A stretch of DNA of 64,000 nucleotides from Whitmania pigra (lineage: Eukaryota > Annelida > Clitellata > Hirudinida > Haemopidae): NCBI GenBank assembly GCA_021613335.1, contig JAJTWR010000113.1, forward strand, positions 3,119,001 through 3,183,000. The letters run 5' to 3'. Shown piece after piece: positions 1 to 14,113 of the stretch. A model generated the notes under the pieces. That model was not told where the DNA came from. It did not search any database and saw only the letters and a list, made by a program, of their open reading frames with translations. The stretch's first letter is position 1. Each line of letters begins with the position of its first letter. A program made the position numbers and the translations under genes.

Positions 1-1418
1 TTTTCCTTCAACTTGATTGGTTGAGGTGGAGCCTTCTGAGGTTTCTGACTGTTTTCAGAGGTTCTCATTTGTTCAAATTTTGAGGCAAGTGCTCTGGTTC
101 CACTCAGGCCTTGAATATAATATTGATTGATTCAATTAATTTAATTCAACATTGCAAAGGCAACAGCACATATCACGAACCTTCAGAAGAATGTTCCTTG
201 GCATCCTGTAGAGAAAATCATGTAAATTACTACACTAACTACATGCTACAAATTGACAATCTTAATCCATGTTTACCTTAGCTTTCTTGGGAAGCTGAGA
301 TTGATGCAACTCCTGAGATGACTTCTCATCCCATCCTTTTGCACATTCATCCACCTTATCATTCTCCACACCATATTTCCCTCCAAATCCCTTACTGTAA
401 TCCTTCTGTGAAGGATGCATTTCAACCTGAGTCTGCTCAGACCATCCTTTGGCGCTCTTATCTTGACGATCGGTTTGAAGACCATATTTTCCCCCAAATC
501 CCTTGGAATAATCTAAATTTCAATTCAAATAGAAATGTCAAAGTTGTCTAAACTTGTAAATTATAGTGACAACCTCTCTGAGATTCATGCTTTTCTAAGC
601 TTTCTTTATGATCCCATCCCAAGGCAGCCTTGTCTTTCCTATCACTTTGAACTCCAAACTTACCTCCAAATCCTTTTGCACAATCCACCTGACTAGCATG
701 TTGCGATAAGGGGGCTTTATAATTGTAGTCAACAGCAGACTGGTGTTCAAAACCTCATAAATGTTACTAATTATTTTGACATAAAATGAACAAAAAATTA
801 AAAACCTACTGAATCCTTTTTATCATCCTCAACTCCAAAATTTCCACCATATCCAAATGAAGCTTTGGGACCAGAATCATACTGCTTCCTCTTTACATTT
901 TTATCTTCAGACTGGACTTCTTCTCTTAATTTTCCAAGACTTCAAGCAGGAAATATTTTGTCATGTTAAAAGGATTATCAAAAATTAATCATTAACTCTC
1001 AGATTCACATATTAATTTTACATGTTATAATGTGAGATTGTCAGATATTAGGAGCATAAAAATTACTTTTAATATCCATTTTAAAGAATTTAGCATCAAA
1101 TGTTTGAAAAAGTTTTAATTCAGTAAATTAATGAAACAATGTCCACTTTACCTAATAGATTCTTGATGACCAGATCCAGCAACAGTTTTTGCCCCCCATC
1201 TTTGTTCCTTCTCAGAGACATCATTCTGCAAATGATCTCTTGTATTATACATCATAAGCATCAAACTGATTCAAATGTTAAATTCTTATAATCTCTATAA
1301 GTATTATACACATTGAAAAAACTCACGACAAAATTTGGATCCGTCTCCCAATCATCATCATCCTTTGCAGCCTTAGAACTAATTTTGTGACCAGCAGCTG
1401 CTTTCCACATGGTTGGAT
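1..1418 (-). CDS. CTTN: Cortactin (5' part of gene, runs off left edge)
   Basis: Cortactin binds the Arp2/3 complex and F-actin and promotes branched actin at the cell cortex. Exons on the minus strand, in transcript order: 1327-1418 (ATG at 1410), 1152-1225, 810-939, 574-739, 277-512, 181-205 and 1-109, all joined in phase with GT-AG introns of 61-212 bp. The N-terminus begins MWKAAAGHK and has an acidic DDDDWETDP segment, the Arp2/3-binding type. It is followed by four cortactin repeats with the hallmark GFGGK(F/Y)GV core, fewer than the six and a half in human cortactin. A 25-nt microexon (181-205) is needed to keep frame into the last exon. The coiled coil, proline-rich and SH3 parts lie outside the window. 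A strong acceptor sits 8 nt before the ATG, so an upstream non-coding exon or a trans-spliced leader is expected. Confidence 0.93.
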
Positions 1419-1970
1419 CTAAAAACAAACATGTATTTTATTAGGTCCCTATTACGACTGAATTCCAGACAACTTTATGTAAGTAGGTCCAAAGTAAGAC
1501 TCATATTGATCATTGCCGTAGGAATCAATAATACAAATTAAAAAATAAATAAATAAATGTCTTCGTTTTAAATTTTCAATGAAAATAATCACTTACATTG
1601 CACTAAAAAAAACCAGGAAGTAAAAACTGAAGATCTAGCGATGCCAGATGTAAACAGAGAACCAGGCAACTATAAAGGTATTATATGAATCCTGTTTAAA
1701 ACAATAAGTGCTTACTGGAAATACAACTTTTAAATAAATTTTTACAAACATGAACATTGAAGTATTTTTTAAATATTTAACTTATGCAACATTTTTGTCA
1801 TAATTACTTCTAATTAGGCATCTGAAGGAAAGTTACAAATTTAAATCTCTTTAAACACATATAAACCTTTAGTATCAAATACTTTGTTGCGTAGCTGTAA
1901 ATCAAATTACAGGAAAAAATTACACTTTTCAACCGCTCTATTTTTAATTTAAACAGCCCGAGCTTCAAGT

Positions 1971-2078
1971 GTTGCGCGTAGTTTAGTGGTTAAGACTCAC
2001 GGTGACAGCCCTTGAATCCCGTGGTGGGGGCAGTTATAATCAACCAAATATGTAATGGACTCTAATAAACAATAAGCA
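1971..2078 (+). mobile_element. tRNA-derived SINE, copy 1
   Basis: A polymerase III A-box match (TAGTTTAGTGG) is followed about 30 bp later by a degenerate B-box (CTTGAATCCC). Downstream is a short non-tRNA tail ending in TGGACTCTAATAA. The same tail, with changes, follows another tRNA-like head at 33381-33505, which is why I call both copies of one SINE family and not isolated tRNA relics. No intact tRNA fold is present here. Confidence 0.6.
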
Positions 2079-2245
2079 ACCTACGAGGATTCCGCGCAAG
2101 AACATCACGTCTATTTATTTGATTAAAGTCTTATGCATAGCTATCGTATTTCCTCGTAAATAAGACAATGTCGTATATTAATTTTTGCTCCAAAGCTAGG
2201 GCTTATTTTCTAGGTATGTCTAATATTCACATTCAACAATTTATC

Positions 2246-2291
<46 letters not shown>

Positions 2292-2325
2292 GTAATAATA
2301 ATAATAACAATAACAATAATAAATT
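2246..2325. repeat. (TAA)n microsatellite
   Basis: Nearly uninterrupted TAA triplets with a few AGT and ACA interruptions at the right end. Reading frames through it give meaningless polyasparagine. Confidence 0.95.
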
Positions 2326-2365
2326 TGTAAGGTGTGCCATGCGCATAGGGAGGCGTCTCGTGTGA

Positions 2366-2366
2366 G

Positions 2367-2463
<97 letters not shown>

Positions 2464-2484
2464 TATCTTCATCATCATTATCAT
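2366..2484. repeat. (ATC)n microsatellite
   Basis: More than 30 perfect ATC/CAT triplets that degrade at the right end into mixed ATT/ATC triplets. Translations as polyhistidine or polymethionine are artefacts. Confidence 0.95.
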
Positions 2485-2583
2485 TATTATCTGTATTATA
2501 ACATTATCAAGTATTATCTATATTATAACATTATCAAATATTATCTATATTATAACATTATCAAACATTATCTGTATTATAAT
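2484..2583. repeat. 27-bp tandem repeat (about 3.5 copies)
   Basis: The unit contains TATTATAACATTATCAA and recurs about every 27 bp with single-base differences. It lies at the 3' end of the antisense LINE fragment next to it, so it may have grown from the LINE tail. Confidence 0.85.
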
Positions 2584-2585
2584 AA

Positions 2586-2860
2586 TGGTGGTGCTTGAAG
2601 AGCTCCAGTGATGGCTGGGCTTTTACGAGGGGAGGAAGTCCGCTTCAGACAGTAGGGGATGCATACGAGAAGCCTCTATTGACACTTGTCAGTGATGACC
2701 TATTGACTGGATCATGAAGATGAACAAAAACCAGGTGTGTGGCGGTGATGGATAAGGTGGTGGAGATAGGATGGGTTGGATGTCACTAGAGTCATGAAGA
2801 TGATTTTTAAAGGTGATAAGACTTTGAATCGGCAACCAGCGTAAGCGCTTCATGCAATCC
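2586..2860 (-). mobile_element. Antisense LINE 3'-end fragment, copy 1
   Basis: Read on the minus strand, the sequence gives a damaged C-terminal reverse-transcriptase segment with the LRWLPI and ITFK motifs typical of non-LTR retrotransposon 3' ends. The nucleotide sequence resembles 51950-52330, also on the minus strand. Both share GCTTGAAGAGCTCCAG-like and GGATGGGTTGGA-like blocks. Frameshifts and stops make it inactive. Confidence 0.7.
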
Positions 2861-3353
2861 GTTTGTTAAGAGTGGGATTGAAAAGAACAAGTTTAGCATG
2901 CTCTTCATTTAGATAGCAATTTTTAAAGACTCTCACATTTATATCAGCACAGAAATGATTTTTATAATGTTATGCCAATAATAACTGTTCAATATCTATA
3001 ACTAAATTTCATTTATCTATCAATTTTTGTTTAAATTTTACAGGTTACGACCACAAAACTCCACTGCACCATGTTAAGCGATTCTGGTTGTCATCAGAGA
3101 CTTTAAGTACACTTCAAAAACTACAAATTGGACTTCATTAGATAATGCACCGCTTAACGAAATATTTAATGCGAGGCCTCAGCACCAACATAATCTCAAA
3201 CACAGTTTCAACAAATTCTCTACATCTATTTAATAGAACTGCGTAAAACATTCACATGTGTTATTTGACATAAATGTAGCTTGAATGCCTAACAACAATA
3301 CAAAGCAGTAGAAATGGTAAATGATCATCAAAAACATCAAGAATCTAATGTGG

Positions 3354-4756
3354 TCATGATTGCACCAAAAGCACAAATTTTTGAATGGCATCCAACAATC
3401 TTTGGGCTGAATTGCAGTTCTCCAAAAGTCTGCATTTTTCATGTAACTTTAGCTGAATAAAATTAATTAAGGAAATAAAAATAATTTTAAAACAGATTAC
3501 TCAAAATAATGTTAAAATAAACAAGAAATTTGTATGTATATATATATATATATATATGTTTGTATTGTATGTATTTATGTACATTTTATATACAGAAAAT
3601 GGATAATTGAAACAAAGGTGAACTACAACATGAGACACTGCAAGGAATATGTAAATGCTGATATACAGCACATTGTATTAACTATGGTGGACCACATACC
3701 ACAAGAAGCTCCTTCAACTTTATAGTTTCCCTCTCCAATGCTTGTTTCCCTTCAACCAGTTCCTCAATTGTCTTTTTCAATCTCTTTTTTTCCTCCTCTT
3801 TAGCTGCAGATTATGGCTATGTTCAATAAAAACCTTCTTAAAATGTTCTAACTTCATTCAACCCTTGCAATGATGATGTAATGCTTGTACTGAACATAAA
3901 AAAATATCCAAACAGCTGAATATTAATCGTACCCGTTTTAAGCATGACGTACGAGTGGATGAGGGCAAGATTGCTAGGCCAGTCGTTGATTTTCTTATTG
4001 TTTACCTAAACGGAAAAATAACCAACAAATTAACCAATCGTTTAAGAGACTTCGAATAACTTAAGATTTTTGTGATGAGCCAGATGGTTCTTGATAGTTT
4101 ATTAAAATAACTTTGTAACTCTGCCTCTTTATGAAAATAGTTCTTTTACTTGACATTTTGGACACAACCAGTATGTAGAAGGAACAGATGTAAGTGGAGG
4201 ACTTAGACATTGTAGATGGTAAGTAAGACTGCACTCATCACATATAATCAGTTCTCCACTTCTGTGACATACAGCACAATTTTCTTCTTGTCTATCCATC
4301 TAATTAAAACTATTAGTTTACTTAATGAATCTATTTTTAGACTCATTTGATGTGCATTTATAATGTACTAAAAAGAATTACCTCTGGCTCAAAATAACAG
4401 AACTGTGGATTGGCTGTGCTTTTTCTCTTCCTTTCTGATTTTCTAGTCTGCATTTCTCGCAAAATATCTAAAATATTTTAACAAAAGTAAATAAATAATG
4501 CAATAGAAGTAGATAAAAATTTAATTTAACTTCATAAATAAAACATTGGAGTGCAATAAACAAAGCTTTACCTTTTACGGCATGAGGGGAGATAAGATTT
4601 AAACATGCCATGAACTGTATTTTCTGTTAAAATATAGTAATGCATCATTACAAAACAATAATTTCTTCATGAATGAAGCATTCGATCGTCGGTTTAAAAA
4701 TTGTTTGCCACCTCTTTATCCATGCTTGGAGAACCTTCATTCTCCGTTTGAATCAT
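3354..4756 (-). CDS. PHF21A: PHF21A/BHC80-like PHD-finger protein (compact)
   Basis: PHF21A (BHC80) is the subunit of the LSD1-CoREST complex that reads unmethylated H3K4. Exons on the minus strand: 4712-4756, 4572-4623, 4382-4467, 4150-4299, 3933-4005, 3700-3803 and 3354-3452; phases agree and give 202 residues. Residues 16-60 hold the family block with FMACLNL and RKSERKRKSTANP. The PHD finger (about residues 62-111) has the Cys4-His-Cys3 order (CAVC, CDEC, YHLQC, CPKC). A WPSNLALIHSY block and a lysine/glutamate-rich coiled coil follow, in the same order as vertebrate PHF21A. The protein is less than a third of the human length and lacks the long Q-rich N-terminal part. The start is the first ATG of the open first exon, so a further upstream exon cannot be excluded. 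Confidence 0.88.
3534..3558. repeat. (TA)n microsatellite in PHF21A intron
   Basis: About ten TA units within the intron between the coiled-coil exon and the terminal exon of the PHF21A-like gene. Confidence 0.9.
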
Positions 4757-6282
4757 CGCGATATTAATCCAACGAAAGTTTCACCAAATTCATAACCAAA
4801 AATAACTTAATAATATAAAATACTAATAACGTTACAAATGTAGCTAAACATCAAAGCAGCGCGCCTCAACAACACGGACTAGCATATGTAATAATGAAAA
4901 ATTGTCGCCAAGCCATCCGTAAACGCATGGGGATGTGCAATATTTATAGGAAGAATAAACCAAACCCAATAGCTCTCTTTATTCTTGTAATTTATAAAAA
5001 TATGTCAAGTAATTTTCTTTTGTTAAATGGAGACAAATACTAAATACGTTTCAATTCTTACAAATTGACTTGTGCTTTCAATTGCAATGATTTATACACT
5101 CTGAGTTACACAAGCTATGACTTTAAGTAAAACATGACAATATGATATTAATGATTATTACACCTGATCGGTCAGCCTCAATTTCTAAGGAATGTCGCAT
5201 GTGTGAATGGTTAGCGAAAAAATCGTTACAAAAATGATCTATGATCAATCGATTGCTTGGCCAAAAATAAAACCCTTAATGCAAAAGCCCATAATATGTC
5301 CATCACCCCACTTCTCATCGGCCTCTGTTTGCAACGCATTTGTAAAAGAATAGAATAAAAGCCATCGACACTTATTATACCATTTTTTATTACTTATATA
5401 CCATTATACATTCAATGTCATTTGCTTACAGAAGCTCCTTTGTCAAATTTGCTCGAAGGAAGACGCTGGATGGCAGATCCGTAGACTTTGATGACCGCAA
5501 ATCTGTCACGCACGTCACCCTTGCGACATCATGCACCAAAACGATGGGTTTCACACCGCCTTTAATACCTTTCTCTTATAGGAAGACCAACCTCAATCCT
5601 GACATTGCACTGATTGCAACAAACTCTATTAAATTACTTAATCGATGAGTCCATCTGCTAAACTTAGCAGATCTCTAATAAGTATTAATGAACCCCTTAA
5701 AATTGTTGTCGAATTTCTTGTCTTGTCACATAACTCAAACATATTCAAGTCAAACTAAAAAACATTCAAATGGTATATATACCGATAAAGCCAATGCCTG
5801 GTTAGCTCCAAAACAAGTGCAAACTGAAGAATAACAAAGATTAAAACAAGCTTTACATGCTTTTAGGGTCTGATAACTTACAGCAACCAGTTTGGTATGT
5901 TATAATCACATAGGGACAAATTAAACACAAATTGTGGTCACTAGATGAAACTCAAAATTAATTTGTAATGCTTTATATATTAGATTATCATATGATTGGC
6001 ATTAGAAGCACTGCATGATAACAATGAGCAATCAACTGTTCTGTCGAGATCCTGTAATCTCCTGTATCTAAAATACAAGGCAACAGAGAAAGGCACTGAA
6101 ACAAGTCATTTAATTAAAAGTAAAATTCCACAAAACCCAGGAAACGGCAAAGAAATGTAAAGGCACAATGGAACAATTTATTTTTTTCGTAAGAATTCAA
6201 AAATTAGTTTAACATATTTTGCAATGTCACATTCAAACTAGGACCAAACTAGGACAAAATGTTAGGAATAACTAGAAGCATG
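4757..6282. other. Intergenic, nothing recognised
   Basis: This 1.5 kb separates the PHF21A-like start from the RNF170 stop codon. A 77-codon open stretch at 5415-5648 has no recognisable family, splice context or codon pattern, and I do not call it a gene. The PHF21A-like promoter should lie at its left end. Confidence 0.5.
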
Positions 6283-8065
6283 TTATGTTTCAACATCACG
6301 CCCAACGACAAACTGTCTGTAAGATATAGTTATGTGAATGAGAACAAAAAATATGACAAAAATATCATCCAAAAGACCAAAAAGCCCAAAACCAGCTTCA
6401 GGAATAATGTCCAGAGGTGAGAGCAAGTAAATAAGAGAGACCAGCAAATAAAACAAAATCCGCACTCTGAGGAGCCAAAACAAGCCACCGATCGAGAAGA
6501 AATCGTTGAAGCAATGTCGAAGCAGCGTCGGAAGATCTTGCAAGTATTCCATAATCTGTTTGAATGAGGATTAATAAAATGATTGCATGAAGATATTTCA
6601 GGATTTAAAATAATTATTATTCGACATTATGACAAATATTACTAACTGATAACGGCCGACCAGAAAATTTACGATTGTACAAAGAAACATTTCGTACAAT
6701 ATCTCTGGTAGCTTCATTATTCTCTTGCTCAGAAAAACAAGTGAGAAGCAAAGTAACCTGGAAAAAAATATGTAAGAGAAAAACTTCAAAATAAGGGACA
6801 TTTAATGACATTTCAAGAAATAATCAAAAATCTATTTCAGATGATACAAAAATGTGGCATTAAGAATCATAGAGATTGGAGTTGAGCTATAAGAGGTTAT
6901 AATAACTGGAGACAGAGTATAAAATGGTTCAATAAATGGCAGATAATGGTAAATTTCAATCAATGTTGCCATTTGAAGAACAACTCAGAAGAAAATTATG
7001 AGCCGAGGGATCCCAATGGAGATAATAGAGAAAGAATGTATTTCTGATTTAGCCATTTTTAGACCCCAGACTGAATTTCATGGAACACATCCTAGGATAA
7101 AGAAAATAATCAAATCTAACCATTTGCCTGCATGATGGACATTTGATGATGTTAGAATATCCCCCAATTCTCCAATAAGTCAAGATGCAACTACCTGTAC
7201 AACAAGAAATATTAACTTATAAGTAAACTTCAAGTAAAATCATAGAACTTTAATCAAATTACAATTATTCAAAATAAATAAATAAATAGTTATTAAAAAT
7301 TGTTGCAATGAATCCAAAAGAAAAAAACAAGATGTATAACAATGAGTATAACGAAAACGAGATGAAATGTCAGATTTGATGTAAAAAAAATTTCGCTCAA
7401 CCGCAAAAGTAATGTCCACAGTTTGTCTCAACAGGATTAGAAGCAGAAGCAAGACAAATTGGACACATTGCATCATTTGCTATCCTTGGATTCACAATTG
7501 ATGCCGTGCCTTGATGACCCAATTCGTTACGCACGTTTGAAACAATTGGATCATTTGTCGGATGAATGTAAGGTCCCCTTGATGAAAATCTAGAAGATGG
7601 AAAGTGTGATTTGATAAAATTTACAACATAATTTTGTTTAACAAATAAATTAGACAACATAAATAGGTTTTATAAACACATGGAAGTTTCTAAGGTCTAC
7701 CTACAACAGATAAGCAACAACAAAGTTGCATTAACAAATACAACTTAAAAGAGTGCCTATCATAAAAGAAGAAATGACAAAGAGAAAGCTTGAAAACGAA
7801 AAGACTCAATTACTGAAAATGTAGTTATAATTACAGTAATTAAAGTGCATCACTGACTACTGCATTTGATGCAGAATGATAATGCTTAATTGATTCAATC
7901 CTTATAAATTAATGAACCATTAATCAATTTCAAAATATTAAGACAATATACAAAATAAATAAATAATACCGAGTATACAGATAAAACGCTAGCGTTAAAA
8001 TTCCTAGGAATAGCATCACAAGGATGCAATACAGGACTTCATCCCCAACTCCTTCCATCATATAT
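6283..8065 (-). CDS. RNF170: RNF170, ER-membrane RING E3 ligase
   Basis: RNF170 is an endoplasmic-reticulum ubiquitin ligase, known in mammals for degrading activated IP3 receptors. Exons on the minus strand: 7970-8065 (ATG at 8061), 7402-7589, 7121-7194, 6647-6757 and 6283-6555. Phases join cleanly to 245 residues against 258 in human. An N-terminal hydrophobic segment (about residues 10-29) is followed by a C3HC4 RING: CPIC, C-x-H-x-FC, C and CPSC around residues 77-120. The C-terminus is the DUF1232 region with DLPTLLRH, GGLFWLLR and SPLDIIPE, containing two hydrophobic segments. Only 4 nt separate a good 3' splice site from the start codon, implying a leader exon or trans-splicing. It is divergent from HDAC3. 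Confidence 0.95.
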
Positions 8066-9490
8066 CTGAAAATGTTACAGGTGACTTATTTTAATGATTG
8101 TGAATTAAACTGGATATTCATTTTCTTAATGTTATGTTATATATCGTTCCAACGAAATAGATGACGGTAGCAAGAAAAGCTAAGGAAGATTAGGGTATGC
8201 ATAGATAAATTAAAATAAGTCAATTCTACTGAATATAACATAAAACCATAGGACCTTAATTAAGTAGAAATAAGCTGTTAAACTAAACTTTACCGAAATG
8301 CAACAGGTATATTCATTTATTTTGTCAACATTCAATGTCTAAAAGTAAATGAATTTTAATAATGTTTATTTGATAATTTATATTTACATTGATTATTATT
8401 TTTAAAAATTAATTACACTTTAATTGTTCAAATGATTTGTTATAAATCAAAGTGGTAACGTGCCACTTTTATTATAGAATAGTAATTTATATGACAAGTC
8501 TCTTCACACTTGATAATTTCTACACTTAATATTTATAAGTATAATATAGCGACGAGCCATATTTATTAATTTTAAAAATGGCTAACAATGAACCAAATAA
8601 TGCCAAAACAAGTTATATTAGGCGCTTTTGTAGGTTTAGTTTTGGATAGAGAAAATCTTGGTCAAATATTGTCGATCATCAGTTTGGCATGTAACCTTCT
8701 CATCCAATAAATGCTTTCAGGCTTCCAACTCAGGTCACTTTGAGGCCTGACATTTTATCATTCTCACGCAAAGTCCTTCTACCTAAGGCCCCCGGAGATC
8801 TCATACCCATGGGCACAATCTCCCTGCCTCCTCTCTTCTCTGTAGCAATTCATAAAATTCGGTTATTAGGACTAAAAAGAGTGGTTATTACACAGATCCA
8901 AGTCTTCTTAACCACTATAAATAATTGTTATGTTATGTTATGTTATAGATAGAATCCAATCGCACAATTTGCAACTTGGAACGTCTTTTCATAGTTTTCC
9001 GAGAGCTTCGCTTGACCTTCGGTTCACTTAATTGATGACGTTGGTCTTTTACATACCTTATGTGCCAAGCAGCGCCGTCAACGTCATTTCAGCAGACGTA
9101 TACAGATTTCTCCTCAAATGTCATTAATAAAGATGTGAAGATGGATGAACTGCCCTTGCAAATTTAACTAAGGAAATTAAATATCATTAACATGTAATAT
9201 TTGCATTTATCTTTATGGAAAAATTACATTACAGACTATTTTATGCAATTTTATGCAATTTATATATGTAATGCTTATAAAATATGGACTGTCAATGTAT
9301 GTTATGTTTTGGATGAATTGTTTTCATATAATCGATTTTTGAAAGCGGGTTTTATCAAATCCTTTGTAAAAAAAAAAAAAGCACAAAATAGAAGAATTTG
9401 AGATTGATAAAGGATTTAAGAGTAATTGAAGTTACAGCTAGATCGTCGGAACAACTGGTTTGGCTCCGGCGCTTTATTTGTATTAAAGTC
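8066..9490. promoter_or_regulatory. RNF170-HDAC3 divergent intergenic region
   Basis: This 1.4 kb lies between the RNF170 start (minus) and the HDAC3 start (plus) and should carry both promoters. It includes a short TGTTA-type microsatellite near 8930. I see no convincing TATA or CpG feature and no exon. Confidence 0.4.
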
Positions 9491-13463
<3,973 letters not shown>

Positions 13464-14113
13464 TCTCATGAATTTATTGACTCTGTTGACTAAATTCAAA
13501 GTTTTTTTTAAATTGTGAAACAAAGTGTTTATCATATTTGTTGAAGATTTTATGACTAAACTGAGTACTTCCTAAAATGTCGTTGTTCGTTAATGATGTG
13601 AATGGCCCCGCGAAAAATTACTTCAGATTCATCCGTAGAATACGTCCACACGAAATCACTTCTTTGTTCACGTTAGTTCACTTTTGCCCTGATTCCGGCA
13701 AATAAATAAAATTATCCGAAAAATGCCAGCTGTATAAAAGAAATGGAATAAGGCTGTAATCAATGATGGGGATTTGGGTGAAACGATGCTGTTAGGGAGA
13801 GAGTCCCAAACTTTGTTCACCAATTGATGGATACAAAACGATAAAATTTCCATACAATGTACAATTTTCAATATTTTGTATAGAGAGCGCAACCCTTTTT
13901 AAGATAATCTTTAAAGTAATTTTTGACAAAGATCAAAACATGCATAACAATATTTATTTTTAACATTAAATACAAATTTATATACTTTTTAAAATTCATA
14001 AAAAAAAATTGTAAACTTAGAGCATTTCGATATTTGCCAATGTCATATTTTTCGAAGTCGATAAATAACTCTACGCCCGCATGCTTGTCTAACATTGTTG
14101 TGGTGCACGGGAA
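13464..14113. other. HDAC3 3' flank and MRPS27 promoter region
   Basis: This 650 bp separates HDAC3 from the MRPS27 start in the same orientation. An AATAAA-rich stretch near 13700 may serve HDAC3 polyadenylation. Short open frames on both strands show no family resemblance. Confidence 0.4.

Larger units (their letters stand above)
1419..3353. other. Gene-free interval with repeats
   Basis: This stretch between the cortactin start and the PHF21A-like stop codon has no exon I could support. It holds a tRNA-derived SINE (about 1971-2075), TAA and ATC microsatellites, a 27-bp tandem repeat and an antisense LINE fragment, each listed separately. Any cortactin promoter or 5' UTR exon should be here, but no specific element is recognisable. 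Confidence 0.6.

Noticed and set aside
2168..2598. Poly-Asn, poly-His and poly-Met open frames
   Set aside because: They come from TAA and ATC microsatellites and have no splice or start context.
5415..5648. 77-codon open frame between PHF21A and RNF170
   Set aside because: No recognisable family, no introns and no conserved features.
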